From the NCBI GenBank assembly GCA_963838495.1, contig CAWIRC010000001.1, forward strand, positions 1,984,001 to 2,048,000: a DNA stretch of 64,000 nt, read 5' to 3'. Shown piece after piece: positions 9,506-18,612 of the stretch; within the stretch, counting starts at the first letter, position 1; each line of letters opens with the position of its first letter. The translations under genes were made by a program, and so were the position numbers. The notes beneath the pieces are model-generated. The model saw only the letters and a program-made list of their open reading frames with translations. It did not search any database and was not told the origin of the DNA. Source of the DNA: JBEKIK01 sp963838495 (GTDB lineage: Bacteria; Planctomycetota; Planctomycetia; Pirellulales; Thermoguttaceae).

Positions 9506-11139
9506 TCACTGTCCCTGCCGCCAGGTCTTGGAATTTCCATTGGAAGACCATTCCAGGGCCGGTTGCTTGGGTTGTGAGACTTGCAGAGAAGTCGGCTGCG
9601 GGCCTTGCAAAGATTGGGCCTCGGCGGCCAATTGCTGGAGCAACTCGGGCGAGGCCCGATCCAGCATTATCACCTCGCTTTTGGCTTGCGGATTGCGCCG
9701 CGATCGGATCACGCAAATCACTTCCGCATCTTCTTTCAAGCGACGATGGATCTCGTCCATGGCCGCCTGCTCGCCGGGATTCAGTCCGGGCAAAAGCGCT
9801 TCGGCCGGCGCCGGAGTTTGTGCCGAATTATTTGCAAGAACATTCGACATTGAAACAGGCGTAACCGCCGCGGGCATCTGCTGAGTCATGGGCGGCGGGC
9901 TTGTCCCCGCCATAAGCGGAGATGTTCCGCCAATGCCTTCGTATCCTTTGGGCGCCTGGTATGCAAATGCCATGTGCGCGTCGTCCAACAGGCGCAAATG
10001 GTCTCCAAGGCGGCGTAAAAACCCTCCTGATCCTGGGGATCGCGGGCGTTGCACACGCCGATCACCAGGCCGTCGGCGTTGAACAAGCCGCCGCCGCTTC
10101 GGCCTTCGGTCGGCTGGCCCGCCACTTGCAGATTGGCCGGTCCGGTATAGCGGTTCAGCGAAGTCACGTAGCTTTGATGAACGGCCGGATCTTTCCCGTT
10201 GTCGCAGCCCACGCCGGCCACGCGGTCGCCTTTGCGTACTTGATAACCGGGCGGGGCCAGGCGAACCGCCGCCATCGGGCCGGGGACCTTTATAAACAAC
10301 AGCCCCACGTCGCGCTTCAGATCGTAGGAGATCAATTGGCCGCTTACCCGCCGGCCGGCGTTTGGCCCGAACAGGTCCACGTCGATTTTGCCCTTGCCCT
10401 GTGAATCGCGGAAAATATGCCCGCAGGTGAGAATCAAGGCGTCGCCGCCGCGGGCGTCGATTATCGTGCCCGATCCGCAGGAATTGCCGTTAGGGTCTTC
10501 GATCCGCAACCTCACGCTGGCGGCTATTAGTTTGGCGTCCAACTGGCTTCCGCCTGGAGGAAGATTCGCACCGGGCATGGATGACCATGCATCGGGGGCA
10601 AAACCTTCGGACCCGCCCTGCGCCGGCGATCCTGCCCACGGCTGCGCGGCAAGCGAATTTGCATTGGCGGAAGGCGCAAACGAGGCCGGAACGACGTTCG
10701 CATCCTCGCGCCGAGGCATGGAACCAGACATATTCACTAATGCGGGCGGAACGTTCGGTTGTCCAATCGTCGTATCCGGCACAGTTGCGCCGCGGGCCAA
10801 TATATTGGGCGAGCGATCCGGCTGCGGCAGCGGGGACGTGATTTTACACATCCGTTCCAGGCGGCTGAATGTCGTATTGCTGCCCGTAACGCGATCCACT
10901 TCCTGCCCGTCAACGAGCATCACAAAACAGGGAATGCTTTGCACGCCGTATTTTGCCGCCAGGTCGGGATTGTCCTTGATGTTGATCCTCTGGATCGGAT
11001 ACCCTTTTTCCTGAAGCGCCCGCACCGTGGGCTCCATGGCCTTGCACGGGCCGCACCAGTCGGCATAGAAATCCAAGAGCACGGACTGCCCGGGATTAGA
11101 CAATAATATGGCCACGAAGGCCGCGTGTAACGAGACCAT
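9506..11139 (-). CDS. Thioredoxin-like/trypsin-like protease fusion, frameshifted
   Basis: Strong ribosome site AAGGAGGG before the ATG at 11139. Residues 1-100 form a thioredoxin domain with the active site WCGPCKAM (residues 28-34) and the cis-proline segment QSIPCFVM. After a Pro/Ser/Ala-rich linker comes a trypsin-like domain (about 205-390): His in LILTCGHIF, Asp in LKRDVGLLFI and Ser in EGRSGGGLF. The frame breaks at about 9996 (AAA run); one more base continues HLRLLDDAHMAFAYQAPKGY and a Gln/Pro-rich tail in the other frame to 9506. No signal peptide is visible, so location is unclear. A redox-controlled or redox-targeted protease is inferred. Confidence 0.8.
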
Positions 11140-11646
11140 CGGTTCCCTCCTTTGGATCCTCGTCTAATTGGATAACGCTTGGTCGCCGCGATCCTTGCGG
11201 CGTTATTACCCCACACGAGGAGGCGGAGCCAAAAATATTCCTCATCAAAGTTGCGAGGCCCAAACGGTTATCCGACCGCTATGTAGTTTTCTTGTTGCGC
11301 GTAGGGTGCGTGAAATGCACCGTACATCTTATAGTGTCCAAGGGTGCCGCATTGTCTCCGGACAGCCGATTTCACACAATCGCAACTTCTCGGTTTTTTA
11401 TATATCCAGCTAATTGGCACCACCCAAAAGAGCGACACGTCCCCTGATTGGTTAGCTTCTCATCTTTTCTTTCCTCACCATAAGCACCCCAGGTAATAGT
11501 TTCTAATCACTTACCTTTTATCTCTCGCCCCTATTACGGGGGTGTTTATCTGGCAAATTTGGGAAAACAGTTACGACCGTTCGATCTCGACAAACGGGTC
11601 TTGCCGGAATAACCGATAAATTTTCCTAGCCATCCAACGCCTCACC
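11140..11646. other. Intergenic region with one short repeat
   Basis: Divergent promoter region between the thioredoxin-protease gene and lpxA. It contains CGTAGGGTGCGTGAAATGCACCG at about 11299-11321, a member of a family that also occurs three times near 23450-23555. Otherwise nothing was recognised. Confidence 0.5.
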
Positions 11647-12525
11647 ATGACCCAGGTGCCTTCCGTGAGCATACATCCCCTTGCCGTTATCAGTCCCTTG
11701 GCCAAGATCGAGCCAGGTGTCAAGATCGGACCTTATTGCGTGATCGAGCCGAATGTGACCATCGGCCCGGACTGTATCCTGGAAAATCACGTGGTTATCA
11801 AAGAAGGAACCACGCTCGGAGCGCGAAATCACGTGTTCGACGGGGCGGTGCTGGGCGGTCTGCCTCAACACGTGCATGTCCCCGAGCGACCGGGAAAAAT
11901 CCTGATCGGTTCGGGCAACACCATCCGCGAACACGTAACCATCCACCGGGCGCTTGATGAACACCGCACCACGCTCGTCGGCGATAATTGCCTGCTGATG
12001 GTCAATGTCCACGTCGCCCACGACTGCCAGATCGGCAACAACGTGATTCTGACCAACAATGTCATGCTGGCCGGCCATATCACCGTGGGCGATCGGGCGT
12101 ACCTCTCAGGCGCGGTGGGCGCGCATCAGTTCTGCCGCATAGGCATATTGGCAATGGTCGGCGGCCAGGCACACCTTTCACAGGACGTGCCGCCGTTCGT
12201 GACCGTCAACGGGCTGAGCAGCCTCGTGGTGGGCCTGAACCAGGTCGGCCTGCGGCGCACCGGCTATGATCTGGCCAAAATCCAGCAGCTTAAAAACGCC
12301 TATCGCGTGATCTATCGCAGCGGCCTGATGTGGAAGGAAATCCTGGAGATCCTGCGCACCGAATACGTTCTCGGCCCGGCCGCACTGTTCTATGAATTCC
12401 TGTCCACCACCAAGCGCGGTATAGTGTCCGAGCGCCGCATGCCGCCGGGCGCCACGCTGAAAATCCAGCCCCGCGAAACCGAAGAAGAAACCCTCACCTA
12501 TCGCAAAGCCAAAGCCGCCGGCTGA
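11647..12525 (+). CDS. lpxA: Acyl-ACP--UDP-N-acetylglucosamine O-acyltransferase
   Basis: First enzyme of lipid A synthesis. The 292-residue protein is a left-handed beta-helix of hexapeptide repeats (KIEPGVKIGPYCVIEPNVTI...). The catalytic histidine region VNVHVAHDCQIGNNV matches the known LpxA active site, followed by SGAVGAHQFCRIG. The C-terminal helical domain (LRRTGYDLAKIQQLKNAYR) is present. It stands alone, whereas many bacteria have it beside lpxD and fabZ. Its presence supports an outer membrane with at least some lipid A capacity, in line with planctomycete genomes. Confidence 0.93.
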   Translation: MTQVPSVSIHPLAVISPLAKIEPGVKIGPYCVIEPNVTIGPDCILENHVVIKEGTTLGARNHVFDGAVLGGLPQHVHVPERPGKILIGSGNTIREHVTIHRALDEHRTTLVGDNCLLMVNVHVAHDCQIGNNVILTNNVMLAGHITVGDRAYLSGAVGAHQFCRIGILAMVGGQAHLSQDVPPFVTVNGLSSLVVGLNQVGLRRTGYDLAKIQQLKNAYRVIYRSGLMWKEILEILRTEYVLGPAALFYEFLSTTKRGIVSERRMPPGATLKIQPRETEEETLTYRKAKAAG

Positions 12526-12620
12526 TGCCGGAACATGTTTATTCCGCGCGGGACAGGCATCTTATTCAACAGGAAGGCGTGCATTCTTATGCAATAGGAG
12601 TACAGGCATTCTTGCCTGTT

Positions 12621-12648
12621 AAGCCCAGGGGTTGCAACCCCTGGGCTT
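12621..12648. repeat. AAGCCCAGGGGTTGCAACCCCTGGGCTT palindrome
   Basis: Hairpin with arms AAGCCCAGGGGTTG/CAACCCCTGGGCTT. Relatives AAGCCCACGGGCTG/CAACCCGTGGGCTT are at 27162-27189 and 31713-31740; compensatory changes keep the stem. Confidence 0.85.
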
Positions 12649-12746
12649 GGCGGAAAAAGAGCCGCTTCGATTTGCCATTATTACAGAACTTGCTTCTTTC
12701 CCCAAATACTATTAGAATATTTGATGGAGAGCCGCTGAAATTTAAA

Positions 12747-14105
12747 ACTGGACTTTTGCAAATTAGGTCAAACCCAACCGTAATGTGATATGGTCAAGAC
12801 CGTAGGAATAATCGGTGACTTGTTCGATCACCCAGGCGATGGTGGATCGCATGGTTTCGCGCATTACCGCCCGACAGGCTTCGCCGATGGTCGTCAGTTT
12901 GCGGAGGGCCCATGTTTTCGCACGGTTCGGCCCGAGTTGATCCATGAGCAGAGTGTACGCCAGCATGACCAAGTACATGTGCCGGGTCTGGCCTTGGCCG
13001 TCGCGCAGCTGACAATCTCCCATGCCCAACTCCTGCTTTCCGTCCCGATGAAAGGTCTCCGTTCCTGTCCAGCGATATTTGTAAACCAAGAGAATCCGCA
13101 CCACGTCCCAGGCGACACGGTTGGTTATCAAAATCTTGCAGGGTTGTTTGTCTCGTTTGTTGTCCCAAATAATTACGATCCGTACCTTGTGGTTGACTCC
13201 GGGTATATGCAAGCAAACGGTGAAATGCCATTGTTGCTCTCGTCCGCGATGGAACGATTTGCGGGTTTCGGGATCGATCTCGGCGGCGAGTTCGTCGGCG
13301 CGGATCACTTTGCCCTTCCATTCGACCTTGCGATTGAACTTCAAGTCGCCGACATAGCCGCGAGGCCGGTCGAAACGGTCCCTCTTGGAATGAATGTGGT
13401 TCAGTATCTCCGCGTTGGTGAAATAGCTGTCGAAAGTGAAGTCCCCGGGAATTTCCCGCTCGCATACCCAATCGACCAATTGGCAACAGAGCTTGGTATG
13501 ATCGAAGAATTTCTCTCCGGTGGCCTCGCATTGCTCCCGCTTGCGGAAGCGGCGGAATTCCAGGGGATAGTGCTTCCCGCTGGAGCACACGTAGTTGGCG
13601 AACAGATAATCGTGGGCGATTTTGTTTCGCTGATCGGCGTGATCCCAGAACCATCCTGCGTCTTTGATGTACTTTCCGTCGTGGTCGATCAGCACGTTGT
13701 CGATGGCAATGACCCCGCGGTCCGTATATTGAGTGCTGGAATCCCGCTGCAACCATTCCAACCGCCGTTGGTTGAGGGTTTCCGCGTCCCAATCCACTTC
13801 GGTCAAGAATTTGTTGAGGCAGGATTGGTCGGTGGTCTGGGCAAACTCCCGATTGATCCCCAGGACCGACTTCCGCTCCGCAATCATCAGTCCTGTAAGA
13901 TACTCCGCGAAATGCCTTCGCTGCGGTTCGTTGGCAAACAAATCTCCGAACTGCTCCATAGCGTCCCGAACGACTTGAGGAAACTCGATGATCCCTGGCA
14001 TGACTGCACCATCCTTGGTTGTGAAGTGCCATCCCAAACACCACCGAATTAAACGCAATTTTACCCATTTTGACAAGACCAAACAACAGTTTGCAAAAGT
14101 CCAGT
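12747..14105 (-). mobile_element. Complete IS element (IS701-like), with 16-bp inverted repeats and 4-bp target duplication
   Basis: The ends ACTGGACTTTTGCAAA (12747-12762) and its exact complement (14090-14105) bound a 1359-bp element with one transposase gene. TAAA lies directly outside each end (12743-12746 and 14106-14109) as a target-site duplication. The perfect ends and intact gene suggest recent insertion. It separates the 3' region of lpxA from feoA, with the right end 35 bases before the proposed feoA start. Confidence 0.92.
12763..14001 (-). CDS. DDE transposase, IS701-like
   Basis: 412 residues from the ATG at 14001. The stop codon touches the inverted repeat at 12762. The catalytic-core context reads VIAIDNVLIDHDGKYIKDAG (first Asp region), WFWDHADQRNKIAHDYL, then DFTFDSYFTNAEILNHI, and a late YKYRWTGTETFHRDGKQELG with the Glu helix, as in IS701/IS4-type transposases. 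An upstream in-frame start at 14157 lies outside the element and is not used. No frameshift interrupts it. Confidence 0.9.
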   Translation of the reverse strand: MPGIIEFPQVVRDAMEQFGDLFANEPQRRHFAEYLTGLMIAERKSVLGINREFAQTTDQSCLNKFLTEVDWDAETLNQRRLEWLQRDSSTQYTDRGVIAIDNVLIDHDGKYIKDAGWFWDHADQRNKIAHDYLFANYVCSSGKHYPLEFRRFRKREQCEATGEKFFDHTKLCCQLVDWVCEREIPGDFTFDSYFTNAEILNHIHSKRDRFDRPRGYVGDLKFNRKVEWKGKVIRADELAAEIDPETRKSFHRGREQQWHFTVCLHIPGVNHKVRIVIIWDNKRDKQPCKILITNRVAWDVVRILLVYKYRWTGTETFHRDGKQELGMGDCQLRDGQGQTRHMYLVMLAYTLLMDQLGPNRAKTWALRKLTTIGEACRAVMRETMRSTIAWVIEQVTDYSYGLDHITLRLGLT

Positions 14106-14140
14106 TAAAACATAAAATAGTATTAAATTCATTGTCTATT

Positions 14141-14380
14141 GTGCCTAAAAAAACCATTTCCCTGGATCAACTGCCTGCCGGACAAGCCGCCTATATTCAC
14201 AGCATCCGGGGAGATCCCGACCACATACACCGGCTGGAAGAAATCGGGCTCCGCGGCGGGATGCGAATCGAGATGTTCCGGCCCGGGAACCCCTGCATCA
14301 TCCGCCTGGCTTGCAATAAAATATGTTTGCGGGCCGACGACATGCTCAACGTGTTGGTCGAACCGATTGCGCCGCCCTAG
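14141..14380 (+). CDS. feoA: FeoA-like ferrous iron transport protein
   Basis: About 79 residues of SH3-like fold; MPKKTISLDQLPAGQAAYI, then LEEIGLRGGMRIEMFRPGNP and an ending LRADDMLNVLVEPI match FeoA. FeoA binds or modulates FeoB. The start is uncertain: GTG at 14141 is chosen because family members begin just before this point; a TTG nine bases upstream is possible. No good ribosome site is visible, which may reflect the IS insertion 35 bases upstream having removed the native leader. feoB follows 38 bases after the stop. Confidence 0.85.
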   Translation: MPKKTISLDQLPAGQAAYIHSIRGDPDHIHRLEEIGLRGGMRIEMFRPGNPCIIRLACNKICLRADDMLNVLVEPIAPP

Positions 14381-14418
14381 ATTTACCGGCCAAAGATCCA
14401 GATTTTTTTAATCATATT

Positions 14419-16668
14419 GTGTCCACCGTCGCTGAAAAATCAGTCTTAACAGTCGCCCTGATCGGCAATCCGAACACGGGCAAGTCCACGCTCTTCAGCG
14501 CCCTGGCCGGCATCCATCAGCACATCGGCAATTATCCGGGCGCTACCGTGGAAAAGAAAACCGGGACCATGAGTTTTGCCGGCCGGCGTTACGAACTGGT
14601 CGATTTGCCCGGCTTATACAGCCTTGCCCCGCGATCGCGCGATGAGATGGTGGCGGTCGATTTGCTCCTGGGCCGGCAAAAAAATTATCCACCCGTCAAC
14701 GCCGTTATTTGCATCGTCGATGCCGCCAATCTCGCCCGGAATCTTTATCTCGTAAGCCAGGTCCTGGAATTGGGCCTGCCCGTGGTCCTTGCAGTGAATA
14801 TGATGGACATCGTTAAAGCCCGGGGCACCGAACTCGATTTGCCCAGGCTCGAACGGCAATTGGGCATTACGGTGATAGGCATCCAGGCCCATCGCCGCGT
14901 GGGCGTGGCCGAGCTGAAAATCGCCCTTGCTCGGGCCCTTGCCGCCGATCCGTATCCGAACCAGGCGATATTTCCCGAGGCTTTCCAGCGCGAGACGTCC
15001 TGGCTGGTGGAAAAATGCGCGTCATTTTCCCCGATCGACGACACAAGGACTACCTTGCCCTCCTTTTTAGCCCGCCGCCTCCTCTTGGATTCAAACGGCT
15101 ATCTGGAGCGCACAATCTCGGCCGATTTAGAGATCGACCTTGCCGAGTATCTGGAATTGGCCCGCGGGCGCCTGGCTGCGGCGCAATGCGGTGTCCCGGG
15201 CGTGGAAACTGCGGCCCGCTACGATTGGATCCATCGCGTCCTTGACGGCGTAATTGCCGAACCCGGCCACTATCCCCATACTCATTCCGATCGCCTCGAC
15301 CGGGTGCTTACTCATCGCGTGATCGGGCCGGCCATATTCGCCGCGGTCATGCTCCTGATGTTCCAAGCCGTTTTCGTCTGGGCCCACCCGGCAATGGACG
15401 CCATCCAATCGGCCGTCGGCGCATTGGGCGGCTGGGTGGAAGCACGCATGGCCGAGGGCGTCTTGCGAAGCCTGTTGGTCGATGAAGTCATCAGCGGCGT
15501 GGGCGGGGTGCTGGCATTCATCCCGCAAATCCTCATCCTTTATTTTTTCATCGGCTTGCTGGAAGATTGCGGATACATGGCCCGGGCGGCCTTTATCATG
15601 GACCGCGCTATGTCCCGCATCGGTTTAAGCGGAAAATCATTCATCCCCATGCTTTCCTCCTTCGCCTGCACCGTGCCCGGAATCATGGCGGCGCGGGTCA
15701 TCGAGGACGAGCGCGACCGCCTGACCACGATCCTGGTTTCGCCCCTGCTCACTTGCTCCGCCCGTCTGCCCATTTACGCCCTGCTTATCGCCGCGTTCAT
15801 TCCGGCGCAATCTTATCTCCGCGGATTGGTGAACTTGCAGGGGCTGACCCTGGCCGGCCTGTATGTGCTGGGCATTGTCATGGCCGTCGTCGTGGCCCTG
15901 GTCCTGAAACGAACCCTGCTCCGCGGCCATTCGCCGCCCTTTGTCATGGAACTGCCCGGCTACAAGTGGCCCTCGCTGAGGACTGTGGCATATCGCGTCG
16001 GGCAGCGGGGATGGATTTTTCTTCGCTGCGCAGGCACGCTGATCATGGCCGTCTCGGTCCTGGTATGGGCCGGACTGTATTATCCCCACAATCCGGCGAT
16101 CGTCGCCCCGCTGGCTAAAGAATCCCAGCAACTTAAAAACCGCCTGGATGCAATGAGTCCCGATGATCCGCTGAAGGCCGATGCCGCCGCAAAGATCGCC
16201 CAACTCCAGCGCAACATGGATGCCGCTTATCAGCAAAACAGCCTGCTGGGCCGCTTGGGCCGCGTCATCGAACCGGCCGTGAAACCCCTGGGCTGGGATT
16301 GGCGGATCGGCTGCGCCGTGATGGCCTCGCTGCCGGCAAGAGAAATTGTCGTGGCCACATTGGGCGTGATGTACAACTTGGGCGGCAATGCGGACGTCAA
16401 ATCCGATCCCGATTCAACAGCCCTGCAAAAACGCCTTCACGCCATAGTTTGGGAAGGCACCGATCGGCCCGTATATAATATCCCGGTGGCGCTGTCGATC
16501 ATGGTGTTTTTCGCCCTGTGCGTGCAATGCGCCCCTACGCTGGCTGTAATCCGCCGCGAAACCAACTCCTGGCGCTGGCCGGCCTTCGTTTTCACCTACA
16601 TGACCACGCTGGCATACCTCGGCGCGCTTGTAACCTATCAATTAGGCACGTGGATCGGATCACAATGA
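14419..16668 (+). CDS. feoB: Ferrous iron transport protein B
   Basis: GTP-driven Fe(II) uptake across the inner membrane. 749 residues from the GTG at 14419. The N-terminal G domain shows GNPNTGKST (G1), NYPGATVEKK (G2 region), DLPGLYSL (G3) and NMMD (G4). The membrane part has the two Gate regions, FIPQILILYFFIGLLEDCGY with SSFACTVPGIMAARV, and TCSARLPIY. The C-terminus carries further helices with ASLPAREIVVATLG. The reading frame is intact. The gene overlaps the next by four bases (ATGA), indicating translational coupling. Iron uptake would serve the hydrogenase inferred from the hyp genes. Confidence 0.95.
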   Translation: MSTVAEKSVLTVALIGNPNTGKSTLFSALAGIHQHIGNYPGATVEKKTGTMSFAGRRYELVDLPGLYSLAPRSRDEMVAVDLLLGRQKNYPPVNAVICIVDAANLARNLYLVSQVLELGLPVVLAVNMMDIVKARGTELDLPRLERQLGITVIGIQAHRRVGVAELKIALARALAADPYPNQAIFPEAFQRETSWLVEKCASFSPIDDTRTTLPSFLARRLLLDSNGYLERTISADLEIDLAEYLELARGRLAAAQCGVPGVETAARYDWIHRVLDGVIAEPGHYPHTHSDRLDRVLTHRVIGPAIFAAVMLLMFQAVFVWAHPAMDAIQSAVGALGGWVEARMAEGVLRSLLVDEVISGVGGVLAFIPQILILYFFIGLLEDCGYMARAAFIMDRAMSRIGLSGKSFIPMLSSFACTVPGIMAARVIEDERDRLTTILVSPLLTCSARLPIYALLIAAFIPAQSYLRGLVNLQGLTLAGLYVLGIVMAVVVALVLKRTLLRGHSPPFVMELPGYKWPSLRTVAYRVGQRGWIFLRCAGTLIMAVSVLVWAGLYYPHNPAIVAPLAKESQQLKNRLDAMSPDDPLKADAAAKIAQLQRNMDAAYQQNSLLGRLGRVIEPAVKPLGWDWRIGCAVMASLPAREIVVATLGVMYNLGGNADVKSDPDSTALQKRLHAIVWEGTDRPVYNIPVALSIMVFFALCVQCAPTLAVIRRETNSWRWPAFVFTYMTTLAYLGALVTYQLGTWIGSQ

Positions 16669-16943
16669 CTTTCCCCTGGCAAAACATCGCTGCCGCACTC
16701 GTCGTCACGGCGGCGGCAATCTATATCCTCATGCGCCTGTTTCGTGTCGGGCCCTGGAAACAAAAACCATTCTGCGACTGCTGCGATTCGTGCAGTACGG
16801 CAAAAGAAGATTTGCTACGCGAAAATCATCGCCCAGATGCACGCGAACAGATAAAACACGAACAATATCCACCAGCCAATGCGGACGAGCGGCCGCTCCG
16901 GCGGCCAAAAGACCAAGAGGATCAGGCTCATCAGCGTTCCTAA
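16665..16943 (+). CDS. FeoB-associated Cys-rich membrane protein
   Basis: The ATG overlaps the feoB stop codon as ATGA. The product has one N-terminal transmembrane helix (IAAALVVTAAAIYILMRLF) followed by CDCCDSC, the arrangement of the small Cys-rich proteins that follow feoB in many bacteria. The expected size is 50-70 residues; the frame stays open to 93 residues, and its last part overlaps the convergent gene at 16815-17213 by about 129 bases. The true stop may therefore be lost to a base error. A role in iron handling at the FeoB pore is inferred. Confidence 0.75.
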   Translation: MTFPWQNIAAALVVTAAAIYILMRLFRVGPWKQKPFCDCCDSCSTAKEDLLRENHRPDAREQIKHEQYPPANADERPLRRPKDQEDQAHQRS

Positions 16944-17213
16944 TCCGCTCGCCCCCGCAATGGTTTTAAGCGGGATGATTTTCAAAATGCTGAAGAATAT
17001 GCTGAAAAACACGGCCACGGCCGTCGTCAGCGCGAACATGTCCGCGAGCGTGTATTGGAAGGGCTTCTTGTGGGGAAATTCGTACGCCGAAACCTTGGAA
17101 TATATCCTTGTCAGCAGTTGCGGCTCGCTTTTCTTTTCCGGCGGAGAGGGCGCGATCGCATAACCCTCTTCCACTTTCTCCGCGTTATACCGTTCTTCAG
17201 GCAATTCATCCAT
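16815..17213 (-). CDS. Membrane protein of unknown function
   Basis: 132 residues from the ATG at 17213. A charged N-terminal half (EERYNAEKVEEGYAI, then PHKKPFQYTLADMFALTTA) precedes three hydrophobic segments: ALTTAVAVFFSIFFSIL, LGTLMSLILLVFW and WWILFVFYLFACIWAMI. The phrase FQYTLADMFALTTAVAV resembles the short FSLRSLL/ISLLTLFLLT segment before helices in many planctomycete membrane proteins. No function can be assigned. It is convergent with and overlaps the end of the FeoB-associated gene. Confidence 0.65.
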   Translation of the reverse strand: MDELPEERYNAEKVEEGYAIAPSPPEKKSEPQLLTRIYSKVSAYEFPHKKPFQYTLADMFALTTAVAVFFSIFFSILKIIPLKTIAGASGLGTLMSLILLVFWPPERPLVRIGWWILFVFYLFACIWAMIFA

Positions 17214-17273
17214 AAACAAGGGCTTGGCCTTAATTGCATTTTTTCAACCAAACTGCTCACAATACCTATATCG

Positions 17274-17306
17274 TAAAAAAAATAGCCGGCGGCTAACAGC
17301 CGCCGG
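17274..17306 (-). terminator. Intrinsic terminator of the hyp cluster
   Basis: On the minus strand ACCGGCGGCTGTTAGCCGCCGG forms a 9-bp GC-rich stem with a 4-base loop, followed by CTATTTTTTTT. It lies 13 bases after the hypE stop. Confidence 0.85.
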
Positions 17307-17318
17307 TCAGAATGATCC

Positions 17319-18380
17319 TCAGCATATCCTTGGCAATTGCTCGCCGGAAAGCATGTCTACAATCCTCCCGCTGCCGAGCCGGCTCCGCAATACAACCGTG
17401 CCAGGATGTTCCGCCGTGGTCTTGCCGATAATCGCCGGGCCGCACGATGCCGGGTGTTTTTGCATGGCATTGAGCATTCTATCGGCAGTCTCCGGCGGGA
17501 CAAACGCCGCCAGCCGCCCTTCGTTGGCCACATACAAGGGGTCGAGCCCCAATATTTCGCATGCCCCGGCAACCGGTTCGGAAACCGGAATGGCCGACTC
17601 TTCCAATTCTATTCCCACCCGAGCGTCAGCGGCGATTTCGTTCAAAGCCGCCGCCAAGCCCCCGCGCGTCAAATCCCGCAGGCAATGAATATTACGCCCC
17701 GCGGCAAGCATTGCCTCGACCAGCCCGGCCAGCGACGCACAGTCGCTCTGCAAATTCGCCTCAAATCCCAAACCCTCCCGCACCGACATCACCGCCATGC
17801 CGTGCCGGCCAAGGTCGCCGCTAAGAATGATCGCATCGCCGGGCCGGACCCTTGCCGGCGAGATTTCCACGTCGTCTGGCACAAGCCCTATGCCTGCCGT
17901 GTTGATGAAAATGCCATCGCCTTTGCCGCGATCGACCACCTTCGTGTCGCCGGTGACGATCCGCACGCCGACCTCCCTCGCCGCGTCGGCCATCGACTTT
18001 ACCACACGTTGCAAGCTCTCCATCGCCAGCCCTTCTTCCAGCACGAACCCGGCGCTGAGATAAAGCGGTTTCGCCCCGGACATCGCCAGGTCGTTGACCG
18101 TACCGTAAACGGCCAGCTTGCCGATGTCGCCGCCGGGGAAAAACAGGGGACTTACCACGAACGTGTCGGTGGTGAATGCCAAACGCTTGCCGCCCAACTC
18201 GATCACCGCGCTGTCGTGCGCCGGCGTTTGATTTCCATCAGAAATGCCGGACCCAAATGCCGGCAGGAACATCGACTCAATCAACTGCCGCATGAAACGC
18301 CCGCCTCCCCCATGGGCCATCTGCACCGTGGGATGATCGCGAAGTGGAATCGGACATTGCAACTCGAATTCTTCGCTCAT
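17319..18380 (-). CDS. hypE: Hydrogenase expression/formation protein HypE
   Basis: HypE dehydrates the carbamoylated C-terminal cysteine to a thiocyanate that provides the CN ligands of the NiFe active site. The 353-residue protein shows MAHGGGGRFMRQLIE, DTFVVSPLFFPGGDIGKLAV, ATP-site segments typical of the PurM/HypE fold (VYGTVNDLAMSGA, TGDTKVV) and RDLTRGGLAAALNEIA. It ends in PRIC, the essential terminal cysteine. It is the last gene of the hyp cluster and is followed by an intrinsic terminator. Confidence 0.96.
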   Translation of the reverse strand: MSEEFELQCPIPLRDHPTVQMAHGGGGRFMRQLIESMFLPAFGSGISDGNQTPAHDSAVIELGGKRLAFTTDTFVVSPLFFPGGDIGKLAVYGTVNDLAMSGAKPLYLSAGFVLEEGLAMESLQRVVKSMADAAREVGVRIVTGDTKVVDRGKGDGIFINTAGIGLVPDDVEISPARVRPGDAIILSGDLGRHGMAVMSVREGLGFEANLQSDCASLAGLVEAMLAAGRNIHCLRDLTRGGLAAALNEIAADARVGIELEESAIPVSEPVAGACEILGLDPLYVANEGRLAAFVPPETADRMLNAMQKHPASCGPAIIGKTTAEHPGTVVLRSRLGSGRIVDMLSGEQLPRIC

Positions 18381-18402
18381 TATTTGGAACTTATATCAGT
18401 AG

Positions 18403-18438
18403 TCCCCTCTCCCTTTGGGAGAGGGTCAGGGTGAGGGC
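18403..18438. repeat. CCCTCTCCCTTTGGGAGAGGG repeat
   Basis: Palindrome followed by TCAGGGTGAGGGC. It lies between hypD and hypE, just upstream of hypE. Relatives are at 9415, 21512, 21578, 22574, 40967 and 45130. Confidence 0.9.
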
Positions 18439-18466
18439 GGTTTGAGTCTTTGTTTAGGTTCATCTA

Positions 18467-18605
18467 TTGCAAATTGACAATTGCAAATTTCAAATTGCAA
18501 ATTGGACAAACCGCTTGCGGTTTCGCGGTAATAAACAATGGCGAAAACTCTCATGTTATTTTGTTAATTTTTAAATTTGCAATTTGCATTTTGCAATATG
18601 CAATA
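18467..18605. repeat. Two AT-rich GCAAATT repeats
   Basis: Copies at 18467-18507 and 18571-18605 in the hypD-hypE spacer, built from TTGCAAATTTCAAATTGCAA and AAATTTGCAATTTGCA units. Confidence 0.8.
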
Positions 18606-18612
18606 AGTTTGT

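Noticed and set aside
12790..14052. Plus-strand frame of 420 codons across the IS element
   Set aside because: It is the antisense shadow of the transposase gene, which has family motifs and lies exactly between the inverted repeats.
17337..18434. Plus-strand frame of 365 codons over hypE
   Set aside because: Antisense shadow of hypE; hypE has complete family motifs and the terminal PRIC.
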